Shown piece after piece: positions 26,846 through 36,696 of a DNA stretch of 37,875 bases (position 1 is the first letter of the stretch; each line of letters opens with the position of its first letter). The stretch covers positions 1 through 37,875 of the forward strand of contig JAFQCI010000111.1 of assembly GCA_017416505.1 (NCBI GenBank). The letters run 5' to 3'. The translations under genes and the position numbers were made by a program. Origin of the DNA: Lachnospiraceae bacterium. GTDB taxonomy: Bacteria; Bacillota_A; Clostridia; Lachnospirales; Lachnospiraceae. Below the pieces are notes generated by a model. It was not told where the DNA came from. It saw only the letters and a program-made list of their open reading frames with translations, and made no database searches.

Positions 26846-26862
26846 GTAGGGTACTATTAAGA

Positions 26863-26959
26863 AACAAAAGAAAATTGGGTGAAAGAAAAAAGGAGAAAGG
26901 AAATGATATGCAAACACGCCTTTCACCCTTGTGTTTGCGCCTCGTTTGAGGCTTGGTAC
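26863..26959 (+). ncRNA. Structured ~100-bp element A (pseudoknot) before ppa
   Basis: GCAAACAC (26910-26917) pairs with GTGTTTGC (26931-26938). The loop contains CTTTCACCC (26920-26928), the exact complement of GGGTGAAAG (26877-26885) upstream, across a purine-rich linker: a pseudoknot. A second hairpin GCCTC-GTTT-GAGGC (26939-26952) follows, then TTGGTAC. GGTAC also occurs before the element (26850), and the next bases are alike (TATTAAGA and AGATTATGA). A relative lies at 36697. Confidence 0.6.
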
Positions 26960-26964
26960 AGATT

Positions 26965-27504
26965 ATGAATATTTGGCATGATGCAGACCCTGGCAGAATT
27001 ACTCCATCTTCCTTTGATGCGGTAATTGAAATATCAAAGGGTGGAAAAAATAAGTATGAATTAGATAAGAAGACAGGAATGCTTCGTTTAGACAGAGTGT
27101 TATATACTTCCACTCACTATCCAGCAAATTATGGATTTATTCCAAGAACCTTGGCAGATGATGGTGACCCATTGGATGTATTGGTTTTATGTCAGGAAAC
27201 CATTGCACCTTTAACTTTAGTTAAGGTACGACCTATCGGGGTTATGTTAATGATTGACGAAGAAGCTAAGGATGAAAAAATCATCGCAGTTCCGGAAGGT
27301 GACCCTACCTTTAATTGTTATCAGGATGTCAGTGAATTACCGGAACATACTTCTCAGGAAATCTCACACTTTTTCCAGGTTTATAAAGAGTTAGAGAATA
27401 AGAGAACTTTTGTAAAAGAAGTATTAGGAAGAGTTTACGCTGAGAAAATCGTGGGATATTGTATTGAAGAATACGATAAGCAATATGGTAAGAAGGAGAA
27501 CTAA
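26965..27504 (+). CDS. ppa: Inorganic pyrophosphatase, family I
   Basis: 179 residues. Soluble Mg-dependent PPase that hydrolyses pyrophosphate from biosynthesis. The signature DDGDPLDVLVL, the active-site YPANYGFIPRT and PVPEGDP-like AVPEGDP are intact. The ATG at 26965 has no good SD: the nearest GAGG (26948-26951) is 13 nt away and held in a hairpin of element A. TTG at 26953 is an unlikely alternative. The odd leader suggests the element landed in, or became, its translation-start region. Confidence 0.93.
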   Translation: MNIWHDADPGRITPSSFDAVIEISKGGKNKYELDKKTGMLRLDRVLYTSTHYPANYGFIPRTLADDGDPLDVLVLCQETIAPLTLVKVRPIGVMLMIDEEAKDEKIIAVPEGDPTFNCYQDVSELPEHTSQEISHFFQVYKELENKRTFVKEVLGRVYAEKIVGYCIEEYDKQYGKKEN

Positions 27505-27539
27505 AATCAACAGGACAGCGGTGCAAAGGAGATAGTAGC

Positions 27540-28256
27540 ATGAACGTGGCAGTGATTATTGCAGGAGGTTCTGGTCATAGAATGGGACAGGACATACCAA
27601 AACAGTTTATTAATGTTTATGATAAGCCTGTTTTGATTTATACCATGGAAGGATTTCAAAAGCATCCACAAATCGATGCGATTGAGGTGGTTTGTATTGA
27701 AGGATGGCAGGACATTGTATGGGCATATGCAAAGCAGTTTAATATTACAAAATTGAAATGGATTGTGCCTGGAGGGCAGACCGGACAAGAGTCGATACGA
27801 AATGGAGTATTCCATTTAGAGGATAAATGTGGTCCGGAGGATATTATTATTATTCATGATGGTATTCGTCCATTGGTGGATGAAAGTGTATTATCAGATG
27901 TTATTATCACCTGTCAGAAATACGGAAACGCAGTTACATCGCTACCATATAACGAGCAGATTTTTGTGGTGGATGATGAAACTTCTACTACCAAGTATAT
28001 TCCTCGTGAAACGTTACGCCGTGTATCTACACCACAGGCTTATAAGTTTGGAAAGTTAGACTGGGCTTATCATGAAGCCTTTGAAAAAGAAATTGGTATT
28101 TATGGTTCTTCATACACCAATACCATGATGGTCGATTTAGGGGAACGGTTATATTTTGCAGCAGGTTCAGATAAGAACATTAAATTAACCACCAAAGATG
28201 ATTTGGAATTGTTTAAAGCGTATTTAAAAGCAGATAAGGACAATTGGTTAAAATAA
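27540..28256 (+). CDS. IspD/TarI-like cytidylyltransferase
   Basis: 238 residues. A CTP-binding N-terminus (IIAGGSGHRMG, then PKQF), GGQTGQESIRNGV, IIHDGIRPLVDE and NIKLTTKDDLELF define the IspD/TarI family. True IspD usually has HDAARP; the HDGIRP form and GQES block recall cytidylyltransferases of polysaccharide or teichoic-acid loci. It may therefore make CDP-methylerythritol (MEP pathway) or CDP-ribitol or another CDP-polyol. It lies 14 kb from ispF rather than next to it, so I assign no gene symbol. Confidence 0.85.
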   Translation: MNVAVIIAGGSGHRMGQDIPKQFINVYDKPVLIYTMEGFQKHPQIDAIEVVCIEGWQDIVWAYAKQFNITKLKWIVPGGQTGQESIRNGVFHLEDKCGPEDIIIIHDGIRPLVDESVLSDVIITCQKYGNAVTSLPYNEQIFVVDDETSTTKYIPRETLRRVSTPQAYKFGKLDWAYHEAFEKEIGIYGSSYTNTMMVDLGERLYFAAGSDKNIKLTTKDDLELFKAYLKADKDNWLK

Positions 28257-28376
28257 AGCTCTATGGTAGAAAGATGGGAGCATGGAGGGTAAAAGATATA
28301 GCATTCTTGGAGGAAGATAGATAATGCAAAGGGGTTAAAGGTGTAAAAGCAAAAAACTTTCAAAAGGAGAATGCGT

Positions 28377-29825
28377 ATGGAAGAAAAGAAGATGCCTATT
28401 TCACAGGAGAAAATCTACAAAATCATGTTGTTTATGACCTTTGGAGTTTCTGCAATCTTTTTGCTAAAGAACATTATTGCCAAGAGTGTGCAGGGGGCAG
28501 TTGCTATTGGAATCTGTCTGTTTATTTTCAGTGTGTTACATTTTGTAATGAAAAAAACAAAGGTAAGCCAGTTAAAACAACAGTTGATTATCAGCATATG
28601 TCTAGTGTTTGTAGTGTTTTTTATTTCTCTTAACAGTGGAGATTATTATAGTGATGATTTCCCGATGTTTTTAGCGGTAATTGCTCTTACGGGACTTTAT
28701 TTGGAGCCGATGTATACAAAAATACAGACAGTATTGGTTACGATTTTGTTTGTACTTTTATACATAATTCATCCACAGAAAGCAGACCCTCTGTCGCAGT
28801 ATATTATGTGTATAGTTGTGTTTGACATTGCGGCTCTTATCATTAATCTGGTAATTAAGCGTGGACGCTCTTTTATTGAAATGAGTACAGTAAGAGCGGA
28901 AGAAGCAGAAAAACTTCTGGATTCTATTCAGAAGGTAAGTCAGGAATTAAAAGAGAATTATGAACATTCTTCCAGCAGAATGGATGAAATGCGAAATGTC
29001 AACCAGCGTTTGGAAGAAAATGCTATGGAATTAAGACAGGGCTCTTTGGATGTTACAAGGGGTACTGAGGATGTGGAAAGTACTTGTGCAGAGGTACAGG
29101 AATGTATGCAGATCACAGAAAACCACATTGGTGATTTAAATCATGAAGTAAAAATGGTAGAAGGTGCTTTGGAAAAGAGCAAGGATAATATGCAGGATAT
29201 GGGTGTGCAGATGAATCTGGTAAAACAGACTGTGGATGCTACCAATCAGGTTTTTGCAATGTTACAGCAACAGATTCTTGAAATTTCTGAAGTAGCAGAG
29301 CATTTGGCAAGTATTGATTCTGATACAAAGATGCTAGCTTTAAATGCTTCGATTGAAGCAGCCAGAGCCGGAGAAGCCGGAAAAGGTTTCGAAGTGGTAG
29401 CAACCAAAATTCAAAACCTGGCAGTGGACAGTAATGAGTGTTCCGCACAGGTAATTGAAGTGGTGGGTAATATGAAGAACCAGATTGAGGAAACGACGGT
29501 TCAATTAAATGAAAGTGTGCATGCTATCAATGCTTCACTGGAGTCCATGGGGGATTTAGCCAAGGGATTTGAGGTATTGATGAACCAGTTTGGTTCTCTT
29601 TATGAAAACATTGAGAAACAGAATGTAAATGTATCAAATGTTGACCATATGTTTGAGGATTTGAAGGATAAGATTGCACAAATGAGTTCTTCTTCTAAAG
29701 AAAATCAGAACGTGGTGGAATCCATTATTGACGCCATGGATGCATATAAGGAGCATATGAATCTGATTGTGGAGGATTCCAAACAACTTAGGGATTTATC
29801 TTCCACTATGTTAGAGGTAGAGTAG
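28377..29825 (+). CDS. Membrane methyl-accepting chemotaxis-type receptor without an extracellular sensor domain
   Basis: 482 residues. About six membrane helices fill residues 15-165 with only short loops between, then a HAMP-less cytoplasmic coiled coil (about 170-480). The signalling tip is well kept: MLALNASIEAARAGEAGKGF from 319. It probably contacts CheA/CheW and senses something in or near the membrane. No che genes lie nearby. Start: AAAGGAGA abuts ATG 28371, so ATG 28377 is better placed. Confidence 0.9.
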   Translation: MEEKKMPISQEKIYKIMLFMTFGVSAIFLLKNIIAKSVQGAVAIGICLFIFSVLHFVMKKTKVSQLKQQLIISICLVFVVFFISLNSGDYYSDDFPMFLAVIALTGLYLEPMYTKIQTVLVTILFVLLYIIHPQKADPLSQYIMCIVVFDIAALIINLVIKRGRSFIEMSTVRAEEAEKLLDSIQKVSQELKENYEHSSSRMDEMRNVNQRLEENAMELRQGSLDVTRGTEDVESTCAEVQECMQITENHIGDLNHEVKMVEGALEKSKDNMQDMGVQMNLVKQTVDATNQVFAMLQQQILEISEVAEHLASIDSDTKMLALNASIEAARAGEAGKGFEVVATKIQNLAVDSNECSAQVIEVVGNMKNQIEETTVQLNESVHAINASLESMGDLAKGFEVLMNQFGSLYENIEKQNVNVSNVDHMFEDLKDKIAQMSSSSKENQNVVESIIDAMDAYKEHMNLIVEDSKQLRDLSSTMLEVE

Positions 29826-29872
29826 GAAAGACTGGAGTAAAGAATAGGTTACTCTATAGTGTTCAAGGGTGT

Positions 29873-29917
29873 AAAAGGTCATACTTTTTCGGCAACATTG
29901 AAAAGTATGACCTTTTG
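29873..29917 (+). terminator. Terminator after the chemoreceptor gene
   Basis: AAAAGGTCATACTTTT pairs exactly with AAAAGTATGACCTTTT around a loop of about 12 nt. Confidence 0.85.
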
Positions 29918-30027
29918 TAGCTTATAGTAATAATATAGGTGATTGTGAAACTAAAATATTTTATATAAGTTTTGGATGTTTCGGAATTGCCTCACAGTAA
30001 TAATAAAAGATAAGGAGTAATAGTGGT

Positions 30028-30597
30028 ATGAAAGGCAGAAAGAAAATAAGTGGTATTGTTTTAGGATTGGCATTTTGTTTTACTTTGGCAGGTTGTGGGA
30101 CTAAAGTTGAGGATTCCTCTCGTGCTAATACCGGTAATTCAAAAAAAGAGGAAACCTATAAGGAATTGAATACAGGGGATGTGGCACCGGAGTTTACTGC
30201 TGAGCTAGTAGATGGAGGGGAAATTATTCTTTCTGAGCAGAAGGGTAAGGTAGTATTATTAAATTTCTGGGCAACATGGTGTGGACCTTGTGTAGGAGAA
30301 ATGCCTGCATTTGAAAGATTAGCAGAAGAATACAAGGATAGGGTAGTAATTGTTGCGGTGAACTGTATGGAAGATGAAAGTACGGTGGCCAAATTTGTAA
30401 AAGAGAATGGATACACATTTCCTGTTGCATATGATGTAGAGGGAGAAATCTGTGATAAGTATCCAAGTGATGGAATACCTTATACACTTGTGATTGACCA
30501 GGAGGGAGTAATTCAAAAGATTTACCTGGGTGCGGGTGATGCTGAGGAACAATATGAAGAATATAAAAAAGCCATTGATGCCGTACTGGGAGAATAG
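30028..30597 (+). CDS. TlpA/ResA-like thioredoxin-fold lipoprotein
   Basis: 189 residues. A lipoprotein signal with lipobox LAGC (C23), a ~30-residue linker and a thioredoxin domain (about 48-189) with WCGPC (84-88) and the cis-Pro in GIPYT. It should act on disulfides outside the membrane, perhaps reducing them as TlpA/ResA do. The next two genes encode a CxxC membrane peptide and a polyferredoxin membrane protein, a likely route for its electrons (inference). No CcdA/DsbD is encoded in the window. Confidence 0.92.
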   Translation: MKGRKKISGIVLGLAFCFTLAGCGTKVEDSSRANTGNSKKEETYKELNTGDVAPEFTAELVDGGEIILSEQKGKVVLLNFWATWCGPCVGEMPAFERLAEEYKDRVVIVAVNCMEDESTVAKFVKENGYTFPVAYDVEGEICDKYPSDGIPYTLVIDQEGVIQKIYLGAGDAEEQYEEYKKAIDAVLGE

Positions 30598-30644
30598 GGT
30601 GTAAATGTAGTGAATGAGAGAAAGGAAATATGCAGGGGTATAAA

Positions 30645-30782
30645 ATGATGAAGAAATACGGAAGAAAGGGATTACTGATAGCGGCCATTGTTCTTATTTT
30701 AATTGGGATGTCCAAGGGTGGTTTCCGGGATGTGAAAAATAAGGCGATTCGAATTTGCTATGAGTGTATAGGAATAGGATAA
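30645..30782 (+). CDS. Short CxxC membrane peptide (CD1871A-like)
   Basis: 45 residues. A basic N-terminus, one membrane helix (about 10-22), then a short tail ending KAIRICYECIGIG with a CxxC pair. It matches what I recall of the Clostridial CD1871A family of CXXC-motif peptides. AGGGG (30634-30638) gives 6-nt spacing to ATG 30645; an in-frame ATG at 30630 would add five residues. Its stop overlaps the next start (TAATG), so translation is coupled. Likely an electron-transfer or assembly partner between its two neighbours (inference). Confidence 0.8.
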   Translation: MMKKYGRKGLLIAAIVLILIGMSKGGFRDVKNKAIRICYECIGIG

Positions 30783-31582
30783 TGCAAAAGAGGAGAAAGC
30801 TGATTCAGGTAATTTGTGCAATGTTATATAACTGCAATTTTACCGGATTTGCGAAGGGGAAAATTTATCAGGGAGAGGTAAAGGGAGTGTGCGTTCCCGG
30901 ATTAAATTGTTATTCCTGTCCGGGCGCAGTTGCTTCTTGTCCTCTTGGGAGCCTTCAAAGTGCTTTGGTTTCCAGCAAATATAAATTTCCTTATTATATA
31001 CTGGGCTTATTGTTATTGTTTGGTGTGGTATTAGGAAGGGTGATTTGTGGATTTTTATGTCCTTTTGGACTGATACAGGAACTATTATATAAAATTCCAA
31101 CGTCTAAGCTAAAGAAGAACCGCTTTACCAGAGGGTTGTCCTATCTAAAGTATGTGATACTGGTGGTATTTGTAGTGGGAATTCCTTTGTTGTGGGCGGC
31201 ACCAGGATTTTGCAAATACATCTGTCCTGCTGGTACTTTGGAAGGTGGAATTTCTTTGGTAACAATGAATGAAGGATTAAAAGCAATGACCGGTGGATTA
31301 TATTGGTGGAAGATAAGTCTTTTAGTGGTGATATTGCTTAGCGCTGTTTTTATTTTTCGAAGTTTTTGCCGTTTTTTATGTCCTTTAGGGGCATTTTATT
31401 CCTTTTTTCATGGAGTTTCTATACTGGGAATGAAGGTGGATGCAGAGAAGTGTAATCATTGTAATGCCTGCGTGATTCATTGTAAGATGGATGTTAAAAA
31501 GGTTGGGGACAGGGAATGTATCCAGTGCGGGGAATGTAAGGAGCATTGTAAACAGTGTGCCTTGACCTTTGGAAAAAAGTAA
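30782..31582 (+). CDS. NapH/CcoG-like membrane polyferredoxin
   Basis: 266 residues. About five membrane helices alternate with Cys-containing loops: CYSCPG, CPLGS, CGFLCPFG, CKYICPAG and CRFLCPLG. A C-terminal ferredoxin-like domain has CNHCNACVIHC and CIQCGECKEHC, fit for two [4Fe-4S] clusters on the cytoplasmic side. The repeated CxxxCPxG loops are typical of the NapH/RnfB-like membrane Fe-S family. It probably draws electrons from cytoplasmic ferredoxin and passes them across the membrane. The start overlaps the stop of the CxxC peptide. Confidence 0.9.
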   Translation: MQKRRKLIQVICAMLYNCNFTGFAKGKIYQGEVKGVCVPGLNCYSCPGAVASCPLGSLQSALVSSKYKFPYYILGLLLLFGVVLGRVICGFLCPFGLIQELLYKIPTSKLKKNRFTRGLSYLKYVILVVFVVGIPLLWAAPGFCKYICPAGTLEGGISLVTMNEGLKAMTGGLYWWKISLLVVILLSAVFIFRSFCRFLCPLGAFYSFFHGVSILGMKVDAEKCNHCNACVIHCKMDVKKVGDRECIQCGECKEHCKQCALTFGKK

Positions 31583-31594
31583 AATGGGATTTTA

Positions 31595-31627
31595 TTGCTG
31601 TTCACGAGGTACGAGTGTACAGTAACT
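31595..31627. repeat. Small hairpin repeat, copy 2 (loop GAGGTACGA)
   Basis: TTGCTGTTCAC pairs with GTGTACAGTAA, with one mismatch, around GAGGTACGA (31606-31614). It begins 13 bp after the polyferredoxin stop and resembles copy 1 at 13507 in stem and loop. Confidence 0.65.
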
Positions 31628-31633
31628 GTTTTC

Positions 31634-31676
31634 AAAAAAGTACAGAACAAATGTTCATATTGGTCTGTACTTTTTT
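31634..31676 (+). terminator. Terminator of the redox cassette
   Basis: AAAAAAGTACAGA pairs exactly with TCTGTACTTTTTT. The loop contains the LexA-type box of the next operon. Confidence 0.8.
31645..31656. promoter_or_regulatory. LexA/DinR-type SOS box before uvrBA
   Basis: GAACAAATGTTC matches the Gram-positive DinR core GAAC-RNRY-GTTC (the outer bases do not match). It is 116 bp before uvrB, just upstream of a possible promoter with -10 TAGAAT (31689-31694) and a weak -35. uvrB is a classic SOS gene, which supports the call. Confidence 0.6.
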
Positions 31677-31771
31677 CTATTTGTATGTTAGAATATTTTT
31701 ATTAATAATCGGTAAGGTTATTTGTAACATGATAGAGTAGACAGAGTTTTTGCAGACGGAGGTATCTGTTT

Positions 31772-33754
31772 ATGGATAAATTTGTACTTCATTCAGAATA
31801 TCAGCCTACAGGGGACCAGCCACAGGCGATTGAGCAGTTAGTTCAGGGATTTAAGGAAGGTAATCAGTTTCAGACTTTACTGGGTGTTACAGGTTCTGGA
31901 AAGACATTTACCATGGCGAATATTATTGAGAAACTGAATAAGCCCACTTTGATTATTGCACATAATAAGACATTGGCGGCACAGCTATATGGGGAGTTTA
32001 AGGAGTTTTTTCCTGAGAATGCGGTAGAATATTTTGTATCCTATTATGATTATTATCAGCCGGAGGCTTATGTGCCTTCTACAGATACTTATATTGAGAA
32101 GGATTCTGCAGTAAATGATGAGATTGATAAATTAAGGCATAGTGCCACAGCGGCTTTGATTGAACGAAAAGATGTCATTGTTATTTCTTCGGTTTCTTGC
32201 ATTTATGGTATTGGTGACCCGGACGAATACCGGGAAATGATGATTTCTTTGCGCCCCGGCATGAACAAGGACCGGGATGAGGTCATAAGGGAGCTAATTG
32301 ATATACAATATGAGCGAAATGAGATGGATTTTAAGAGAGGAAGTTTCCGGGTAAAGGGAGATGTGTTGGAGATAATTCCGGTTTCTACTTTTGATGATGC
32401 CATCCGGGTGGAATTTTTCGGGGATGAGATTGATAGAATCGTAGAATTTGATGCTTTAACGGGAGAAATAAAAAGAACATTAAATTTTACCTGTATTTTT
32501 CCGGCTTCCCATTATGTTGTAGGACGGGAACGTTTAGAAGCTGCCATAAAGGAAATTGAGAAAGAATTGGAAGAAAGGGTGGCTTATTTTAAGGAAAATG
32601 ATAAACTGTTAGAGGCACAGAGAATTTCTGAGAGAACGAATTTCGATATTGAGATGTTGCGGGAAACCGGATTTTGCTCCGGGATTGAGAATTACTCCAG
32701 AATTTTAGCAGGGCACAAACCGGGACAGACTCCAAATACCTTAATGGACTTCTTTGGGGATGACTTTTTGATTATTGTGGATGAATCTCATATTACAGTA
32801 CCACAGGTTCGTGGTATGTATGCCGGTGACCAGGCTAGAAAGCAGACCTTGGTAGATTATGGATTTCGTCTGCCTTCGGCAAAGGATAACCGCCCATTGA
32901 ATTTTGAAGAATTTGAAACGAAAATAGACCAGATGTTGTTTGTTTCTGCTACTCCGAATGTTTATGAAGAAGAGCATGAATTATTACGGGCAGAGCAGAT
33001 TATAAGACCTACCGGTTTGCTGGACCCATTGATTGATGTAAGAAAGACGGAAGGTCAGATTGATGATTTGTTGTTTGAAATCCAGAAGGAAATTCAGAAT
33101 AAACATAAGATTCTGGTTACGACTCTTACCAAACGAATGGCGGAGGATTTGACAGAGTATTTAAAGGAAATGGGAATCAGGGTAAAGTATTTACATTCTG
33201 ACATTGATACTTTGGAACGAGTGGAGATTGTAAGGGATTTAAGAATGGATGTCTTTGATGTTTTGGTGGGAATCAATCTTTTAAGAGAAGGTCTGGATAT
33301 TCCTGAAATTACATTGGTGGCGATTCTGGATGCAGATAAGGAAGGATTTTTGCGTTCAGAAACTTCTTTGGTACAGACTATTGGTCGTGCTGCCCGTAAT
33401 AGTGAAGGTCGGGTAATTATGTATGCGGATTCTGTTACGAAATCCATGGATATTGCCATAAAGGAAACCAATCGAAGAAGGTCGATTCAGGAGGCTTATA
33501 ATAAAGAACATAATATTATACCGAAAACCATTGTGAAACCGGTCAGAGATTTGATTACCACTTCGTTACAGGAAGAAGCAGAGGTTATTAAGAAAGACCC
33601 AGAGTCTATGACGAAGAAGGAACTGGAAAAAGAAATTAAGGCATTGACAAAGAAGATGAATGCGGCAGCAGCAGATTTGAATTTTGAAATGGCGGCTATG
33701 GTTAGAGATGAGTTAAAGGAATTAAAGATAGCACTTCAGGAGTATGATGAGTAG
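31772..33754 (+). CDS. uvrB: Excinuclease ABC subunit B
   Basis: 660 residues, full length. UvrB verifies DNA damage loaded by UvrA and holds UvrC for incision. Visible: Walker [11 protein letters not shown], the beta-hairpin [24 protein letters not shown] helicase motif ([10 protein letters not shown]), SATP, helicase motif VI (QTIGRAARN) and the C-terminal UVR domain ([24 protein letters not shown]). SD GGAGG is 8 nt upstream. Likely SOS-induced and followed by uvrA. Confidence 0.98.
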   Translation: MDKFVLHSEYQPTGDQPQAIEQLVQGFKEGNQFQTLLGVTGSGKTFTMANIIEKLNKPTLIIAHNKTLAAQLYGEFKEFFPENAVEYFVSYYDYYQPEAYVPSTDTYIEKDSAVNDEIDKLRHSATAALIERKDVIVISSVSCIYGIGDPDEYREMMISLRPGMNKDRDEVIRELIDIQYERNEMDFKRGSFRVKGDVLEIIPVSTFDDAIRVEFFGDEIDRIVEFDALTGEIKRTLNFTCIFPASHYVVGRERLEAAIKEIEKELEERVAYFKENDKLLEAQRISERTNFDIEMLRETGFCSGIENYSRILAGHKPGQTPNTLMDFFGDDFLIIVDESHITVPQVRGMYAGDQARKQTLVDYGFRLPSAKDNRPLNFEEFETKIDQMLFVSATPNVYEEEHELLRAEQIIRPTGLLDPLIDVRKTEGQIDDLLFEIQKEIQNKHKILVTTLTKRMAEDLTEYLKEMGIRVKYLHSDIDTLERVEIVRDLRMDVFDVLVGINLLREGLDIPEITLVAILDADKEGFLRSETSLVQTIGRAARNSEGRVIMYADSVTKSMDIAIKETNRRRSIQEAYNKEHNIIPKTIVKPVRDLITTSLQEEAEVIKKDPESMTKKELEKEIKALTKKMNAAAADLNFEMAAMVRDELKELKIALQEYDE

Positions 33755-33868
33755 TCGTTCTTTTATGAATCCTGTTAAATTTTATGAAAAGTGCAGAAAA
33801 TGATATTTGTAAAGTGAAATGAAGGAAAAATGAAGGATTAGAAAGTGGAACGGAGGAAAAGAGGAAAC

Positions 33869-36694
33869 ATGGAACAGGAATTTATTACCATAAAAGGTGC
33901 AAAGGAGCATAATCTTAAAAATATCGATTTAAGAATACCGAGAAATCAACTGGTAGTGTTGACGGGATTGAGTGGTTCCGGAAAATCTTCTTTGGCATTT
34001 GATACCATTTATGCAGAGGGTCAAAGAAGATATATGGAGTCGTTATCTTCCTATGCCAGACAATTTTTAGGACAGGCAGAAAAACCGGAGGTGGAAAAGA
34101 TTGAGGGCTTATCTCCGGCTATTTCCATTGACCAGAAATCTACGAATCGAAATCCTCGTTCTACCGTAGGAACCGTAACGGAAATCTATGATTATTTTCG
34201 TCTGCTTTATGCAAGAATTGGTATTCCTCATTGTCCGAAGTGCCATAAGGTAATCAGCAAACAGACCGTAGACCAGATGTGTGATGAAATTTTGAAGTTA
34301 CCGGAGGGTACAAAGTTTCAGATTCTTTCTCCAGTGGTGAGAGGGCGAAAAGGAGAACACGCTAAGGTATTTCAACAGGCGAAAAAGAGTGGTTTTGTTC
34401 GTGTGAAGGTGGATGACAGTTTATATGATTTAGGCGAGGAAATCAAGTTAGATAAGAACAAAAAGCATACCATTGAAATTGTTGTGGACCGTCTGGTGGT
34501 AAGGGAAGGAATGCATATGCGTCTGGCGGAATCCATTGAAACTGCTTTACGACTAGCAGAGGGATTGATGACTGTGGATGTCATAGGTGGAGAACCAATG
34601 CATTTTAGCGAAAGTTTTTCCTGCCCGGATTGTAATATCAGCATTGATGAAATTGAACCAAGAAGTTTCTCTTTTAATAATCCTTTTGGGGCTTGTCCGA
34701 CCTGTCATGGACTGGGATATAAGATGGAGTTTGATATTGACTTAATGATTCCGGATATGAAACTTAGCATCGCAGAGGGTGCCATTGCAGTCATGGGCTG
34801 GCAGTCCTGTACGGATAAGAAGAGTTATACCAGAGCGATTTTAGATGCATTGTGTAAGGAGTATCATTTTGATTTGGATACACCTTTTGAAGATTATGAT
34901 GATAATATCAAGGATATTTTAATCCATGGTACCAAGGGGCATGAGGTAAAGGTATATTACAAGGGACAAAGAGGCGAAGGAATTTATGATGTGGCTTTTG
35001 AGGGACTGCTTCGGAATGTTCAGAGAAAATACCGGGAAGTTTCTTCGGAAACCATGAAGGCGGAGTATGAAACTTATATGACCATTACTCCTTGTGAGGT
35101 ATGTAAGGGACAGCGTTTAAAGGAGGAATCCCTTGCTGTTACCATTGGAGATAAGAATATTGCGGAAATTGGGGAATTGTCCATTGAAAAGTTAAAGGCA
35201 TTTTTAGAAGAGGTGGAATTAAGTCCAAGACAGCAGCTAATTGGACAGCAGGTATTAAAGGAAATCAATTCAAGAATCGGGTTCTTGATGGATGTAGGAC
35301 TGGATTATTTATCTCTTGCCAGAGCGACCGGTTCTTTGTCCGGTGGAGAGGCTCAAAGAATCCGTCTGGCAACACAGATTGGTTCCGGACTGGTGGGCGT
35401 TGCTTATATTTTGGATGAGCCAAGCATTGGATTGCATCAAAGAGATAATGATAAATTAATTAAGACTTTGAAGAGTTTAAGGGATTTAGGAAATTCTTTG
35501 ATTGTGGTGGAACATGATGAGGATACGATGTTAGCTGCGGACCATATTATTGACATTGGACCGGGAGCAGGGGAAAATGGTGGAGAGGTCATTGCCCAAG
35601 GTACTGCCCAGGAGATTATGCAGCAGGAGGATTCTATTACCGGAGCTTATTTAAGTGGAAGAATTAAGATTCCGGTGCCAGAGCAACGTAAGAAACCTAC
35701 AGGATTTATTGAGGTTGTTGGAGCAAAAGAGAATAATCTGAAAAATATTAATGTGAAGTTTCCATTGGGAGTTATGACCTGTGTAACGGGAGTATCTGGT
35801 TCGGGAAAAAGTTCTTTGGTAAATGAGATTTTATATAAGCATTTGGCGAAGGAATTAAACCGGGCAAAGTGTAAACCGGGTAAACATAAGGAAATTAAGG
35901 GAATAGAACAGTTGGATAAGGTAATTGATATCGACCAGTCACCGATTGGAAGAACTCCAAGGTCAAATCCGGCTACTTATACCGGTGTTTTCGACCAGAT
36001 TCGTGATTTGTTTGCGAATACAAAGGATGCAAAAATGCGTGCTTACCAGAAGGGAAGATTTAGTTTTAATGTATCTGGCGGACGTTGTGAGGCTTGTAAG
36101 GGTGATGGTATTATTAAAATTGAAATGCACTTTTTACCGGATGTGTATGTTCCTTGTGAGGTTTGTCATGGAAAGCGATATAACAGAGAAACTCTGGAAG
36201 TAAAGTATAAAGATAAGAGCATTTTTGATGTATTGGATATGACGGTAGAGGAAGCCTGTAAGTTCTTTGAGAATGTTCCTTCTATCCTAAGAAAGATTGA
36301 AACTTTAAGGGAAGTAGGCTTAGGATATATTAAATTAGGCCAGCCATCTACGACCCTTTCCGGTGGTGAGGCTCAGAGAATTAAATTGGCTACGGAATTA
36401 AGCAGAAGAAGTACCGGAAAGACTATTTATATTCTGGACGAACCTACTACAGGACTTCATTTTGCAGATGTTCATAAGCTGGTGGATATTTTGCAAAGAT
36501 TAAGTGAAGGTGGAAATACGGTGGTAGTCATCGAGCATAATCTGGAAGTGATTAAGACTGCAGATTATATTATTGATATCGGTCCAAATGGCGGTGACAG
36601 AGGAGGAACCGTAGTGGCAAAGGGAACACCGGAAGAAATCGTAAAATGCAAAGAAAGTTTTACCGGAGAGTATTTGGCGAAGTATTTGAAGTAG
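33869..36694 (+). CDS. uvrA: Excinuclease ABC subunit A
   Basis: 941 residues, the standard length. UvrA dimers find bulky DNA lesions and load UvrB. Two ABC cassettes are complete: Walker [10 protein letters not shown] and GVSGSGKSS, signatures LSGGEAQR (twice), and zinc modules [18 protein letters not shown] and CEACKG..CEVCHG. ATG 33869 (SD GAGG) gives the family's usual N-terminus; GTG 33845 is in frame but extends it. The final codons (KYLK, stop) are nearly repeated at 36802-36818 after element B. It is cotranscribed with uvrB, 114 bp apart. Confidence 0.98.
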   Translation: MEQEFITIKGAKEHNLKNIDLRIPRNQLVVLTGLSGSGKSSLAFDTIYAEGQRRYMESLSSYARQFLGQAEKPEVEKIEGLSPAISIDQKSTNRNPRSTVGTVTEIYDYFRLLYARIGIPHCPKCHKVISKQTVDQMCDEILKLPEGTKFQILSPVVRGRKGEHAKVFQQAKKSGFVRVKVDDSLYDLGEEIKLDKNKKHTIEIVVDRLVVREGMHMRLAESIETALRLAEGLMTVDVIGGEPMHFSESFSCPDCNISIDEIEPRSFSFNNPFGACPTCHGLGYKMEFDIDLMIPDMKLSIAEGAIAVMGWQSCTDKKSYTRAILDALCKEYHFDLDTPFEDYDDNIKDILIHGTKGHEVKVYYKGQRGEGIYDVAFEGLLRNVQRKYREVSSETMKAEYETYMTITPCEVCKGQRLKEESLAVTIGDKNIAEIGELSIEKLKAFLEEVELSPRQQLIGQQVLKEINSRIGFLMDVGLDYLSLARATGSLSGGEAQRIRLATQIGSGLVGVAYILDEPSIGLHQRDNDKLIKTLKSLRDLGNSLIVVEHDEDTMLAADHIIDIGPGAGENGGEVIAQGTAQEIMQQEDSITGAYLSGRIKIPVPEQRKKPTGFIEVVGAKENNLKNINVKFPLGVMTCVTGVSGSGKSSLVNEILYKHLAKELNRAKCKPGKHKEIKGIEQLDKVIDIDQSPIGRTPRSNPATYTGVFDQIRDLFANTKDAKMRAYQKGRFSFNVSGGRCEACKGDGIIKIEMHFLPDVYVPCEVCHGKRYNRETLEVKYKDKSIFDVLDMTVEEACKFFENVPSILRKIETLREVGLGYIKLGQPSTTLSGGEAQRIKLATELSRRSTGKTIYILDEPTTGLHFADVHKLVDILQRLSEGGNTVVVIEHNLEVIKTADYIIDIGPNGGDRGGTVVAKGTPEEIVKCKESFTGEYLAKYLK

Positions 36695-36696
36695 AG

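Noticed and set aside
26863..26959. TnpB/omega-RNA or IS605 right end
   Set aside because: The pseudoknot layout brought this to mind, but no TnpA/TnpB is nearby and no IS605 target motif is evident.
26830..26980. Element A as a copy of the S41 gene's 3' end, as in element B
   Set aside because: The last S41 codons and the post-element bases match only loosely; only the GGTAC-based direct repeat is worth reporting.
30224..30715. 163-codon frame on the minus strand opposite the TlpA-like gene
   Set aside because: Low-complexity composition (many His, Pro, Leu) typical of an antisense shadow; the plus-strand gene has clear family motifs.
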